64,000 nt of DNA from Vandiemenella viatica (GCA_031002005.1 JARYHS010008074.1:181374494-181438493); one strand, 5' to 3'. Positions 20,549 to 32,660 are shown, counted from the first letter of the stretch. The notes: generated by a model from the sequence alone, not told the origin. Made by a program: numbers and translations.

Positions 20549-20695
20549 TTGTGGTTTCCACAAATCACTCCAGGCGAATGCTGGGATGCCTCCTTCAAAA
20601 AGGCCATTGCTGAATTCGTTCCTGTTCCTTGTCCCTAGACCCATCCTCCCTCTAATGGCCTAAGCCGTCGACGAGGTGTAAAGCCGTAACTAAAA
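20549..20695 (+). mobile_element. SINE family S1 fragment, 5' truncated
   Basis: Matches the S1 body from gtggtttcc through caaatcactccaggcgaatg, gccattgctgaattcgt and gtcgacgaggtgtaaagcc, ending in an A-rich tail. The tRNA-like head is missing. Nearest relatives are at 4319 and 43497. Confidence 0.75.
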
Positions 20696-20867
20696 AAAAA
20701 TATGAAATATTCGAAATTACTCATAATGTAGACCCACTGATTAAAATCACGAATTACAGATTTGTGTTATGTAAAACACTCCACTAACGCACATGCTTCT
20801 AAAATACCTTATATTCAAATATTTTATCGTAATATGGTATTATGTATAACGTAACAGATATACTTAC

Positions 20868-21115
20868 CTGGATGTTTTGAAATTACGGAATTCTGCTGAG
20901 CAGAAATCACTGTTTAATGAAAGAAAAGAAAACATTCCCAGCATCATCACGTCAATTCAGGGCAAGTTATAACTATTTGTCTTGATAAAACCAACTTCCA
21001 TTTCGAGTATTAGTAAAGTAGTTGTTTTACAACCAGCACTGAAACCTTAAAAATCTTAAGTAAGTGGCGGAAAGATTGTCAATAAACTTAAAACACGACA
21101 GCTAAACAGCGAAAG
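20868..21115 (-). other. Candidate first exon on the minus strand with strong splice donor
   Basis: On the minus strand an AG|GTAAGT donor lies at 20868/20867. Upstream of it, a frame from ATG at 20947 stays open for 26 codons plus two bases to the donor; two earlier ATGs (near 21112 and 21008) close quickly and would be short uORFs. The stretch from about 21115 is less repeat-like than its surroundings. If real, it is a 5' UTR plus first coding exon of a gene that continues leftwards. No homology is recognisable in so short a peptide, so this is a candidate only. Confidence 0.3.
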
Positions 21116-21175
21116 CTGATAACTGACGCCATGCGCTCCGATTGGTGTTTTGTATCACGTGACTGACAGCTGTCT
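21116..21175 (-). promoter_or_regulatory. Promoter-like cluster: CACGTG, CCAAT box, initiator
   Basis: Read on the minus strand, gtcacgtgat (E-box/CLEAR-like) is followed about 8 bp on by accaatcgg (CCAAT box) and then by gcgtcagtt, an initiator-like TCAGTT. On the + strand the same patch could serve a gene going right. No TATA box. The density of motifs stands out from the AT-rich neighbourhood. Confidence 0.35.
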
Positions 21176-21875
21176 TTTTTTTATTAACTCCTATCCAACA
21201 AATGAAGTTGATTTTCGGTATCCTTACAACTTACTCTATCAGTGTAAATTAAAGTTTCATAGTTGTTGTCAAGTACCCCATTCAATTAAATTACTTTATC
21301 ACTGTTATGTCATTTCATGGTCTTCTCTCACCACTCTCTCTCTGTCAATCCAGTAATCAACAGAAAATTCATTTCATTCAGTTAGTCTCTGAAGTCTACA
21401 GATGCACTTATGCCGTGCTTCTAAAAGTGCTCCAAAAATAGTGTATTTATCTTTCTATTTTCCTATATCATAACAATTATTCTGCCTGTGACTTTGGTAA
21501 GTGGTGAGTTTAATTTATGTGTCTTTATTTGTATTCACATTACCTTAAAACATTTATCATTTAGTTATTATAATCATTAATGATTTTGTGAAGCATATAT
21601 ACATATAAATTGATATCACTCATCCAATAATTTACAGCATATTAGTTCATAAAATGCCTCAATGGTGCGTCACGTTGTAGCAATGACTAAGTAGCAACAT
21701 TTCAGGAATGGCCTATATTCCTGTGTCATACTTAAGGGGAATCTGGCAGGCAACAGAAGTTTATCAGCAGTGCAACATTGTTTTGCAGGAATGAATTTCT
21801 AGAACATTCCTCACTGTTTACTAAAAATAATAGAATGAGAGCCAGATGAATTAAAAAACCATGAACAATATTTAT
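21176..21875. other. Non-coding interval
   Basis: AT-rich, no element ends seen. A donor-like tttg|gtaagtgg at about 21494 on the + strand could belong to an untranslated exon but has no other support. Confidence 0.4.
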
Positions 21876-21879
21876 AAAG

Positions 21880-22110
21880 CCGTATAAAAACTTCTCGGGT
21901 TTCAAGCTGCATCAAAATTAAACTGTCTGGTGACATTTCAGAAGCTTACCCTGCTTCCATTGTCAAGCCTTGCTATGAGTAGTATTACAGGAATTCAGTC
22001 CAGCATACACTAGGATATTATAGACAGCTTCAGAAACGTTGCCAGACGATTTAATTTTGACACGGCTTGAAACCCGAGAAGTTTTTATACAGCATTGCCA
22101 CCACAAAAAT
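21880..22110. mobile_element. Foldback repeat F2 with ~60 bp inverted arms
   Basis: The left arm (about 21886-21942) contains tataaaaacttctcgggttt, followed by caagctgcatcaaaattaaa. The right arm (about 22035-22095) is its imperfect complement, ending aacccgagaagtttttata. The loop segment (about 21975-22024, tgagtagtattacaggaatt...) recurs as a direct copy at about 22375-22424. A related, larger foldback occurs at 57540-58225. Confidence 0.65.
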
Positions 22111-23066
22111 ATACGTAGTTATCTAATATTTACAATATTTTGGTTAGTAATAATACTCATATTGGAGGCAAAACGTGGCAAGGGGAAAAATGTGTACACA
22201 TCTTAGTTTCATTGTCACCATTATTCACTGTTTATTAATACATATTTATCTAATAATGGCAATAATGCAAGTTTTTTAAGCAAAGGTTTCTTTGTGTCAC
22301 TGAGTAAAAGTCCTTTTTTGCTGCAGAGGATAATTGTCACTATTAGTTAATGGAAATATGAACATTAATAACCTATGAGCAGTATTACAGGAATTCAGTC
22401 CAACATATACCAGGATATTATGGACTTCGGGACTGAGCAACTTGTTAAGGTGTGGGAAGCATAGTACATGACCGAGGACAGTCAGAATACATAAAAGGCA
22501 AATTCCATTACTGATATTACTTTTTTTTGCCTATGACTATGCCTCGTTGACATCAATGCTGTTAGAGGTGGAAAATGAGCAAGGAATGAAATGATTTCCA
22601 CCTTTATCCTGATGTTTGACTCTCCAATGTAGCCCAAGACATTTATAGCAGGTTTCATAAATTTGAATGTACATCTACATGTATGGTAATCATGACTTAG
22701 GAGCACATGGGCCTGGTAGTCAGTACATCCTGCCACAGATGTCACATCAACTGCTCAGGGTTGCACCCAGCCTAGAGGAAGGAGTTTAGAGAGTATGTTG
22801 AAGAACGTGTGTTTCAAGGGTTGAAAACCAGAAATGGTGTACCATATAATGAAGTGAAACAGTAGCTCTAGCCTCTTGGCTCCAACTGGGTTTGCTAATA
22901 GTTTTGCTAAGATTTTGACAACTCCCATCAGTAAAGAAACGGTTGCTATGCATATTTGTTGCAAACAAGAGCACAGGTACAATGTGGATATGTGTTGCAA
23001 AATCCTTAAATATCGTAACACCCAAGACTTCAGTGATCAGCACATTACATCAGCATACTAAAATTA
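22111..23066. other. Non-coding interval with a partial repeat copy
   Basis: Holds the second copy of the F2 loop segment (22375-22424). Otherwise there is no convincing gene or element. Confidence 0.5.
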
Positions 23067-23612
23067 CAGGGCTAGTCAATATGATTGCAGTGATTTCAGA
23101 AAATTACTACAGATTTATTATTTGACATATACTTACAAGATTACACAGATATATAAATATATGTATAAATTGTGAAAGTTGTTTTGAGTGCCTACAGATG
23201 CTCAATATGTGCACCTTTAGTGACTCTGCACGCAGCAAGTCTATAGTTGAGTACCTGATGCAGCATGTCTCTGTCAATGAGAGCAAATGCATCGGTGATG
23301 CGAACCCACAGGTCTGGCAGATCAACTGGTACTAGTGACAAGAACACTGTGTCTTTTACGAAACCCCAATGGTTTGCATCACCAATGCATTTGCTCTCAT
23401 TATCAGAGGCATGCTGCATCGGGTATGGGAAGAACTCGATTATAGACTTGATGTGTGCAGAGTCACTAAAGGTGCACATATTGAGCATCTGTAGACACTC
23501 AGAAAAACTTTTATCAGTTTGTTTATATATCTGTGTAATGTTGTAAGTATATGTCAAATAATAAATCTGTAGTATTTTTCTGAAATCATTGCAATCATTT
23601 TGACTAGCCCTG
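23067..23612. mobile_element. Foldback Tc1/mariner-superfamily element made of two inverted transposase ends
   Basis: The termini are inverted copies of cagggctagtcaatatgatt, with TA at the left. The arms continue for about 250 bp each: both the left half (minus strand) and the right half (plus strand) encode versions of the same peptide, with VTKGAHIEHL reading inwards from each end and a DMLHQV..DYRL segment. This is the extreme C terminus of a DDE transposase. The element therefore consists of two head-to-head copies of one transposon end. A single-arm relative occurs at 60078-60350. Confidence 0.75.
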
Positions 23613-23679
23613 TTCTACAACTATGGTACCCATAGTAGTAGTAGCAGCAGCAGTACTCTGAGTACAGTTGAAACCTTTG

Positions 23680-24480
23680 TGTCACTGTCTCTAGGAGACA
23701 AACCTTAGAACTACATACTACCCATGGTATGACCTTTATAAAATGTGATGTTTATAGGAAGGACTATACTGAGGGAGATCAAGTGAAACATGGAGTGGTT
23801 ATATTTATCAGAAACACTATAGTAACGATTCTGTACATGTTGCTATCATCTCTGCCTTACAAGCAGTCACAGTGAAAATATATGGTGCTATACAATTGAT
23901 TGTATGGTCTATATGTCTACTGTCCAGTGTACTGAACTGGCTAACATCTTGTTGCAACTGTTGGGAGATTTCAATCCTCATAGTACATGGGGGTTGGGGG
24001 AGGAGAGGAGGGTTGAGAACTAATTCCACCAGTGTTCGAGTTGTTTGTTGACTAAGAAAGCATATTAGACGGGTTGCTGGGTTTCTTAATTTATGCATAT
24101 GAATTTAATTTTCATAATCTCCGGAAGCCAAAATTTAATTCCTTGGAATTTATTGAAAATGGAAAGGGTTCTTTCATGAAATTGCATACCATCACAGATA
24201 CATCTAACATTGTCATAACCTGGTCATTTATTCTTTAACTCAAATTTAAATTTCATAAGGGTGATTCAGGCTATGTAAACAACAATGACAAAGACTATAA
24301 CCTTGTTTATGATACATATGATCAGCAACAACAACAGAATATAATTATAGACATACAAAATGAACCTGTCACTTCAGCCAGCATTACAAAGCTATTATGT
24401 GATATTAATAACTTGCAATCAAAATTAATTATTCAAAAATATAAAGCACAATGTTTGTTTTACAATCAAAAGTAATTAAA
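23680..24480 (+). pseudogene. Decayed LINE endonuclease-domain fragment (Jockey/I-like)
   Basis: A broken frame shows CDVYREDYTEGDQVKHGVVIFIRNT, then, after stops, YVYCP, then a VGRFQSS..MGVGG segment that resembles the LLGDFN...WG motif of AP-endonuclease domains. Many stops; clade uncertain. It is followed by degraded sequence in the style YVNNNDKDYNLVYDTY up to about 24350. Confidence 0.4.
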
Positions 24481-24879
24481 ACATATGCTTTGGCTAAAAG
24501 TCATGATTGTTCGATAGATTGAGATTATTTTCAGCAAGTTTCCTTGCCAGGGCCATTATGTAAGCAAGAGAGCTCATTTGAATTTTAGTGCACAGTTCAG
24601 AGTATATACTGTATAAGACTGCACTGCTTGTTGAGCAATACACTCACATGATCTTCCATTAAGAATCTAAGTTCTATCTGAAGTAGTGAAACACTCATAA
24701 AAGTATCTGTTCACTGTTGCCGGCTGATCAAAGTTGTGTACTGTTACTGGATCAGACCTTGTTGCGATCCTCACCACTTGCCTCAACACCTCAGGAGGCG
24801 TTATTCTCCCCTCAACTCAAAAGTCGGTAGCACCAATTACGTCTCAAAGTTCTTCCTTCAGGCTCCCGAAATGTCCAGA

Positions 24880-25474
24880 TATGAAACATTATTGCTGCAT
24901 TTGACAGTTACACAGACTACTATTCATCATCAAAATATAAGAGGAATATTTAGTAAAATTGATGACATTACCTTATGCCTGGAAGAGATTCAATATTCCA
25001 GAAATTTTAATGTAGATGTTTTGTGCATATCTGAACATCATTTGTCTGACACAGGAATACCTCAGCTGTCCATCCCAAATTATAAACTAAGCACCATTTC
25101 TGCAGATGTAAAATGGAGGAAGAGGGAGTTACCATTTTTGTTAAAAATAATATTTACTGCAACAGTGTAGGTGTAAGTAACTGTACTGTGTAGAACAACA
25201 CTTTGAATGCTGTGTTACAAAACTGGAATATGGCAAGGAAGAGCTCATAGTAATAGCGATTTATAGGGACCCCTCATGAAATTGTAGACTGTTTTTATCT
25301 CAGTTAGAGATACTACTAGGTTTCAGAAATAACAAACAAGTAGTTTTATGTGCAGATTGTAATGTTGGCTTTCTTAATCACAGCAATGAGAGGCTATATT
25401 TGGAAGCCTTGATGTTGTCTTTTAACTTAACGGCACTTGTAAATTTCCCTTCAAGAATCAAAATAATAGCATGA

Positions 25475-25475
<1 letters not shown>
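24880..25475 (+). pseudogene. Jockey-like LINE, endonuclease domain (left part)
   Basis: The frame gives IHHQNIRGIFSKIDDI, then VDVLCISEHHLSDTGI and IPNYKLS, the opening motifs of Jockey-type AP-endonuclease. A second frame gives LIVIAIYRDPS and a QLE..L segment, then VVLCADCNVGFLN (GDFN-type, altered). It stops at a TA microsatellite that holds a MITE and resumes at 25807. Stops and frame changes are frequent. Confidence 0.65.
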
Positions 25476-25517
<42 letters not shown>

Positions 25518-25806
25518 ACAATGAGCAGGAAAAAGCTTTAAGGCAATAAAATTAAGGAAGGATAGGGAAATATGACCCAGCACTTACCACAGATGAAGGC
25601 GGCTGGGACGACGAACAGTCCGGCTGTCTATGTGTACACATGTGACGCCGCCTGGGGCTTCACCTTCTGCACGTTTAAGGCTGCTGTAGGCCGAAATATT
25701 GCACTTCTCTTGTGTTTGTTTTTTGTTCGTCGTCCCAGCCGCCTTCATCTGTGGTAAGTGCTGGGTCATATTTCCCTATCCTTCCTTAATTATATATATA
25801 TATATA
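25476..25806. mobile_element. MITE with perfect 66 bp inverted repeat, flanked by (TA)n
   Basis: The left arm 25551-25616 (attaaggaaggatagggaaa ... gacgacgaac) is matched base for base by the reverse complement at 25725-25790, with a 108-base spacer. The outer left part (taataacaatgagcaggaaa...) is present only on the left side. Both sides run into alternating TA. A half copy with the same outer sequence and the same TA flanks is at 55192-55363. No coding capacity; it interrupts the Jockey-like LINE. Confidence 0.85.
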
Positions 25807-28130
25807 CATTATGGATATTTCTCAGTTCAATGATTACAACGTTCTTCCAGTAATAAATGGTATCTCAGATCATGATGCCTAGCTGTTATGTATCAAGTCC
25901 AGAAGCACTGTTAAACAGATAAAGAAAAACTGGGTATATAGAAGAAATATTAATGAAAACAATATAAAACATTTCATAGATTCCTTAAATAATGAACACT
26001 GGTCAGAAGAGTACAATGCACAGGGTGTTAATGCAAAATTTGATTCCCTTCTTAATCTATTTCTAACACTTTTAGATGGAAGTTTCAAAAAAAGAAAAGT
26101 TGTCAACACTCAAAACAGTGAATTGGGTAAGGGATGGATAGCAAAAGGTATTAGAGTATCTAGTAAAACAAAAAGGGGCCTAAAATACTAAGAAATGCAA
26201 TAAGAAAGGCCAAGAACAGGTATATATCAGAGAAAATAGAGAATTCAGACAATAAAATAAAAACTATATGGAATATAATAAAAACTAAAACAGAAAAATC
26301 TGTAAATCACTCTGAACACACAAAAAGTAGAACAAAATGGATTTGTGCATAGTGGAGAAGGGGAAATATTTAACAAATATTTTTATTCAGTTGTAGAGAA
26401 GTTAGGCATAGAAAAGCAATCCCCACATAAGACTTCTTCAGACTGCTTTCACAAATAGACCAGTATCAGTCTCAGAAATAAATAAACTCATGAAACAATT
26501 AAAATCTAAAAATTCATCCAGCTATGATAATATTTCAAGTAAATTACTGAAAAGATGTTCACATTCTGTCAATCATGTACTTGCCCACATTTGTAATGAA
26601 TCCTTAGGGCAAGGTGTATTTCCAAATAGACTAAAATATGCAATTGTAAAACCGTTGTTTAAAAAAGGAGAAGTAACATGTGTAGATAACTATCATCCCA
26701 TTTCATTATTTTCTCGATTCGCAAAGATTTTTGAAAAAGTCATGTTTCATAGAGTAATAAAACAAGTTAGACAATAAAATATCCTCACTAATTAACATTT
26801 GAGTTCCAAAAAGAATCATCCAAAGAAATGGCCATATATTCGTTTTTAAATAACACATTTGAAGAACTGAATAATAAAATGAGCCCTGTAGGAATATTTT
26901 GTGATCTTACAAAAGCATTTGACTGTGTAAATCATGAATTACTTTTGAAAAAAATGGAATACTATGGTATTTATGGAACTGCGAGTAAATGGTTTAAATC
27001 ATACATGGAAAGTCGAATACAAAAAACTTTCATTTTTTATTCTAAAATAACTAAAGATGCTTCATCAGACTGGGAGAAAATAAAACATGGAATTCCACAA
27101 GGTTCTGTCCTAGGACCCCTCCTCTTTTTGTTGTCCATCAATGACCTTCCTGGAAACTTATCTGACAAAGTTAAGAGTGTTTTATTTGCAGATAACTCTA
27201 ACCTGACTGTGAGAAAAACACCAAACAGTAATCTAGAATTTAACGAAAATGAAGTACTTAGTAAAGTAGAAAATTGGTTTTAGGCAAATTAATTAAAATT
27301 AAATTTAAAAAAACCGTTATATTAGGTTTAAAACAAAACAATTATGCACAGCCAGATTTGCAACTAAGCTATAAAAATAACACAATCTTAGAAACAAAGT
27401 GTATAAAATTCCTTGGTATTAAAATAAATGAGAAACTCTGTTGGCACGAACATTTCACTTCACCACTGAAGAAGTTAAGTAGTGACACCTATGCAATATG
27501 AACACTTTCTCTAACAGTAGATCTAGTATTAACGAAACAGGTGTACTCTTCATATTTCCATTCACTGATGTCATATGGCATAATTTTTTGGGATACTCTT
27601 CACAAAATAAAAAGTTTTCATAGCACAGAAAATCTTCTAGGGCTTTCCACCTGGATAGCGTGTCAGTAACTATACACAGCGATGTTTCGGAGCCGGTCTC
27701 TGGATCCATCTTCTGTCGAAAACTCACCGAGAAAGCCTACATTGTTTCACAGAAAGAGCTATTAGGATGCTGTGTACAGTAAAACCAAGAACTTCCTGCA
27801 GAAAACTTTTTCAAAAACTCGATATTCTTACAACGACTTCTCAGTACATATATTCTCTCATGTGCTTTGTCATAGAACATTTTAACCTGTTTACATCTAA
27901 TTCACAGGTACACAGTTTCAATACAAGAAACAGAAATAACTTGCACAAAACACAAACATTTCTGTCATTAGTACAAAGAGGAGTTAATTATTCTGGGATA
28001 CATCTGTTTAATAAACTTCCCAATAGTATAAAACAATTTGGAGAAAACAAAGATATATTTAAAGAAAAACTGAGAAATTATCTTATTGGCAACTCCTACT
28101 CCATTCAAGAATTTGAACAAAATAATTAAT
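25807..28130 (+). pseudogene. Jockey-like LINE, reverse transcriptase and 3' end
   Basis: After the MITE the endonuclease tail appears (ISDHDA near 25866), then RT in pieces: YDNISSKLLKRC, IVKPLFKKGEVTCVDNYHPI (finger), CDLTKAFDCVNHELL (motif A), GIPQGSVLGPLLFLLSINDL (motif B), FADNSN (motif C; second D changed to N), KFLGIKINEKLCWHEH and a conserved tail ending LRNYLIGNSYSIQEF, typical of the Jockey group. Stops near 26776 and 27281, and a small insertion at about 27610-27745, break the frame. The 3' end lies near 28130. Confidence 0.8.
27610..27745. mobile_element. Short insertion in the Jockey-like LINE
   Basis: The frame between ..FWDTLHKIKSFHS (about 27620) and HRKRAIRML (about 27748) is interrupted by roughly 120 bp of foreign text including tgtttcggagccggtctctg and gatccatcttctgtcg. 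Origin unknown. Confidence 0.4.
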
Positions 28131-30055
28131 TGTATTCAATAAGACCTTTTGCAAAACTCAGTTGTAAAAATTAATGTTTATTATTATTCCCCTTATTTGT
28201 CTTTGTAACATGATTTTCACTATGATCATGACTCATATTGTATGCATCTTATATCTTTAAGTGAGCAATTCTTGTATATATATATATTTTGGATCTCAGA
28301 AACGTCTAAATTTATTTGGCTGAAACTTCATATTTAGCTAATGTTTATCTAAATAGGTGTGTTCCCTGCAAAAACACGAATTTACAAAAAACAAACAATT
28401 TTTGAGTTTGGTATTTTGGATATGGCTCTAACGCCATCTCATAGACGTTTTAGGTACTAGAAGCCTACTAATAGTTAGGTTCTCTTTGGATTCAACAAGA
28501 AACTTTTATCTTTAAACGAACAATTGATGTATAGTAACTGACCCATGCAAATATTTCGCACAATATCATGATCAATCACTGTATGGTAATATAATAATGA
28601 GGAAACAAGTAAATACAATTAAGGTATGTTATTTTTAAGAGTAGTAATAAATATAAATTTCACTGTAAAAAGTTGTTAACATTAAATACTTTAGATTTAA
28701 TTTTAAAAATTTTTAAAACTAAATACTTAAAAAATATTGGCTTTGTCAGAAGTCATTTTTTCAATCTGCTTTACTTCACATAACTTTTCTGAAAACAGTA
28801 TTAGCAGTTGTAATGTGATCATCGTCAATTTTATGATTGTATGTGTATCTAACACAAAACTAATATAGGTAACAATGAAAGGAAAGAAATGCGAAGAGGC
28901 AATATTTACATGGAAAATAAATATTAATGAATCTACAAACTCATGAAAAAGCCACATACGTGTATCCATACAAAGAAACAGGTTCTGATAAATATAATCC
29001 TGCCTTTTGAAGCATCTGACCTTATGCTTTATTAATGTTCAAATTGTTTTCTTATCGCTTAGAAAGGCAGGGTTGGTGGTTTGAGGTTAATGCGAGACAA
29101 GAGAATCGTTTTATTGGAGTGAATTAATTTAGCACTGATGATGTTCTCATCTAGGAGAATTACCACTAATCTTGCACCATTAATTAATCTGTGATTGGCA
29201 TTAATAATTCTATTTAAGATAGTAAAAACATTTTTCTTTAAAATCAATTTATGAGGTGATAAACTGGACGGTCCCGGAAATTGCTCTAACGATTTGGATG
29301 AAATTTCTTATGAAGATAACAATTTAATTTTCAAGTTTGTAATATGGTTTTACAAAAAAACAATTCTTCAATTTGATATCTCGGAAACAGCTCTAGTCTC
29401 ATCTCGTAGGATTCAGGTAACAATAAGCCTACTGATGTTAGCCAAGCTTCTCTTTGCAGGGAATTTTGCACTTAAAAATGTCTATGAAGCCTTCAAAAAA
29501 ATCTTTAACTTTAATCAAACTTTACCCAAAATCTTGCATATTGAATAGGATTCGAAAGATGCCGAATGAAGAACGGTCACCCAGGTACAGTGTATTAACC
29601 ATGTTATGTTTCACATCCCAGAGGTCCTTATTCAGCAGGGATCCATGAAACAGGGTGGTTAAAAAAAATAATAAAAAAAAAATTCTTGACCATGTGGGAA
29701 TCCTGGATAACGAAGTGGCGGATGAATTTGCCAAGTTGAGTTGTAGTATGGTTAGAATTGATATTGTTCTGATCCCAGTATATTTTGGGCAGATCAGCAT
29801 AGTTTTTAACAGGGATGGAAGGTTACTTCACAGCCATTGTAACAAGTGTTATGTTTTGAGGTGTTTCCTTTTTTGTTACTACATCAATTTTAAATTTCGT
29901 TGGGACCTTTACGGCCAGACACAAATATTGTTTTAATGTGTGTTATATCTGGTTTTACAGTCAGCAAGACAGTCTGTTGGTATGGATAATTTTTATAGCT
30001 AGATGTCTTATTCTTTTGCCACCCCCCCCCCTTTTTTTTGAATTGAAGGTGAAGA
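28131..30055. other. AT-rich non-coding interval with a dispersed repeat motif
   Basis: Two stretches (about 28290-28500 and 29255-29480) share the layout of a 'cggaaacagctctaac...gatgaaattt...cctacta' repeat, as seen in Helitron-type internal sequence. No element ends were found. A C-run and T-run lie at about 30022-30040. Confidence 0.4.
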
Positions 30056-30060
30056 TTTCT

Positions 30061-31222
30061 TTACCTCTTAAAGTACGTCACTAGATCAGTGGCACTGCCA
30101 TGGGCACCCGCATGGCCCCATCCTATGCCAACATATTCCTTGGTCGTCCGGAGGAACATATCCTGGACCACATTCTCTTTAAACCCAATGTGTAGTTGAA
30201 ATACATAGATGATATATTTCTGATCTGGACCCACAGTGAAAACCAACTCCTTGAATTTCTCCATTCCCTTAACAGTAGCAACAATTTCACCTGGACCTAC
30301 TCCTGCTCACACATCACATTCCTCGATGTTGACATCACGCTAAGGCTTGGTGCCATTCATGCCTCAGTCCAAATCAAAGCTACTAATTTACAGCAATATC
30401 TACACTTTGATAGCTGTTGTCCATTCCATAACAAACGTTATTTCCATTACAGTCTTGACATCCGTGGAAGTTGCATTTGTTCTGATGCTAATTTTTTTCT
30501 GTTGATATGCGCAGATCCCATCCCAAGTCCTTATTACCCTTTATTACCCCACGACTCTCATATATAAACAGATTTCCCATTGCAATCACTCACCCACCAC
30601 GTAACCACTCCTTCTTGCCTCCTACAAAAACCAACCATAGCCCTCCCTTTGTCACCCAGTTCTCTCCTGGCCTCGAGTCCATCAACCATATCTTGCGACA
30701 GGGGTATGACTTCCTTCGCTCCTTTCCAGAAATGCGTACCCTTCTACCCAATGTCCCTCGTCAATGTTTTAGCAGACCATCCCATCTTAAAAACATCTTA
30801 ATCCACAAATACCCTCGATCATACTCTCCAAAAACACCATATGGATCTTTTCCATGCAATAGACCTCTAGATCTTACTGTAAAGCTTGCAACATTCTACA
30901 CCACTACATATTCCAATCCTACCACAAGGGAAACTTTCCCCATTATTGGACATGCCATGCTTTCAACAACTCATGTTATATACCAAATATCTTGCCGCCA
31001 CTGCACGAGTTCCTAACAAACAGTCCACACCCACAACTTGTACCTACAAAAACCCGAACATGCCAATAGCCATGGTTCCAACAATCTCAAAAACTGCTTT
31101 ACTGTGAGAGCAATCAGTGTTTTCCCTGATAGCACCACTGCAGCAGAACTAAAGAGATGGAAACAAGCTTACCAGAAAATCCTGGATACCAGACATCCAC
31201 CTGGCCTTAACCATTGATAAAA
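30061..31222 (+). pseudogene. Penelope-like element copy 1: RT C-terminal part and degenerate endonuclease
   Basis: The frame reads [18 protein letters not shown], then (after a TAG near 30194) LKYIDDIFLIWTHSENQLLEFL with the catalytic YIDD box, then FTWTYS..ITFLDVDITL. This is the RT arrangement of Penelope-like elements, distinct from LINEs. The following part (30507-31016) has FPEMRTLLPNVPRQCFSRP, GSFPCNRP and VIYQISCRHC, the region leading into and starting the GIY-YIG endonuclease, which has decayed. The frame ends FPDSTTAAELKRWKQAY..PPGLNH near 31216. The 5' half is missing. Its 3' tail follows. Confidence 0.8.
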
Positions 31223-31299
31223 TCCAACCACTTAAACCATTGATTTTTAATTCAATTAATTTTTTATTTATTTATTTTGTTTTTTTGGTTTCCCCATGT

Positions 31300-32660
31300 T
31301 AGGCACGAAGCTGTTGCTGGGGGCTAGCAACACTTGGCATAAACTGTGAACCATTAAGTTCATGACCTGTTTAGCCTTCTCGTACCTTCATATTTAATAA
31401 AGCTGTTGCCACGTGTTCATATTATAAACTCCAAATGTGTAGAGTAAAATAAATAAGTTCACTTGACTCAGTTTTAGAATCACAAAATACTTAAATTCTT
31501 GAAAAGTTCTGTCTTACATTGTCGGCACCAGAATTGTGAATAAAGCATCGGACAACAGTTCCATTGAAGATTGTCAGATTAAGCACTGTCACTCGAGAAG
31601 ACAAACACTCACTAAGTTCCCCTAACTTTAGTGAGAATGATTATGGCATGTTAAGATGTGCTGCAACAAATACTCACATGGAGGAGTTCGCTCTGTGAAC
31701 CGTCACGAAGTTAACAGTTTAAAATCTCGTGGAAGACTGGTATACATAGTGATACGAAGTTACCTCTTTGAAAACTATTGAAAGACTGGGCATCTTCAAG
31801 ATGGCTGCAGGTACTTTTATCAACTTTCCCTTTTCAATTATGTCAGCAAAATCTTTGAAAAATTAATATTTCCCAATGTACTGGATAGGGAGCACCAGAG
31901 CTGCACTCAACTTCAGTGCAGCTCTGGTGCTCCCTGCATAACATCTTTACGTGAAGATGACAGCAGAGCCAGCTGCCGAAATCTCGTTGCTGTTTTTCTT
32001 CAACACCATACGGCGGAGAACCTGTGAAGACTTCATATCATCGATACGCCATGAAAGCCTTCGTTCTTACATCATCAGATTACCGCACTTCCTCAACAAT
32101 TCACAATAATTTCTTTCGAAAATCTTAATTATCTTACCAATGCTTAAACTTTTTACCAAAATCAAGGTATAATTTTAATCCTATAAATTTAAACTATCTT
32201 CTGATATAAATTTTTCAGTTTTATCTCTTTTAGTTAAAATCTTTATTTTTTCTCTTAATTAGAAGTGGTAATTAATTTTGGACTAGTTAGTTAATTTTAC
32301 TTTCAAAATATGCTAGACAGTGCTGACTATAGCTAGTGATAAAAGATCAGCTGTAACTTTACTTGATTCAAAGTTATTTCAAACCTTATATTCTAGCTTT
32401 CCTACCCTTGTGGGTTAAAATGTAAACAAAATAAATTATCTCTTAAATTTTTCCACACATAATGAATGCTCTTAAAAATGATTCTTATGGTAAGCTTAAG
32501 TCGTGGAAATGAGTGCAAGAAGATCTGTTCAAGCTGAAAACTACTTTACGTGAAATTTCTGTCTCCTACATAAGCAACTTAAAAATCTAACTATAGAGTA
32601 TATTACTGCTAGGGATAGCTAGTGGAAATGCTTTTGGCGAGCTAATAAGTACCTTACACC
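31300..32660 (+). repeat. Non-coding tail of Penelope-like copy 1 (repeat R1)
   Basis: Begins with aggcacgaagctgttgctgg and gtgaaccattaagttcatga, contains an AATAAA-rich stretch, and its last ~560 bp (32100-32660, e.g. tgctgactatagctagtgat, gctagggatagctagtggaa) recurs at 47750-48310, 51420-51905 and 52540-53110. In three cases Penelope-like coding sequence lies just before or after, so the repeat is probably the 3' or LTR-like part of the same family. Confidence 0.65.
31888..31934. other. Perfect 20 bp hairpin, 7-base loop
   Basis: gggagcaccagagctgcact at 31888-31907 is followed by caacttc and its exact reverse complement at 31915-31934. It lies in a segment of R1 that the other R copies lack, so it came with an insertion or arose locally. 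Confidence 0.9.

Noticed and set aside
30507..31016. 169-codon open frame as a separate proline-rich gene
   Set aside because: It continues the Penelope-like protein after RT and contains the cysteine motif leading into its endonuclease.
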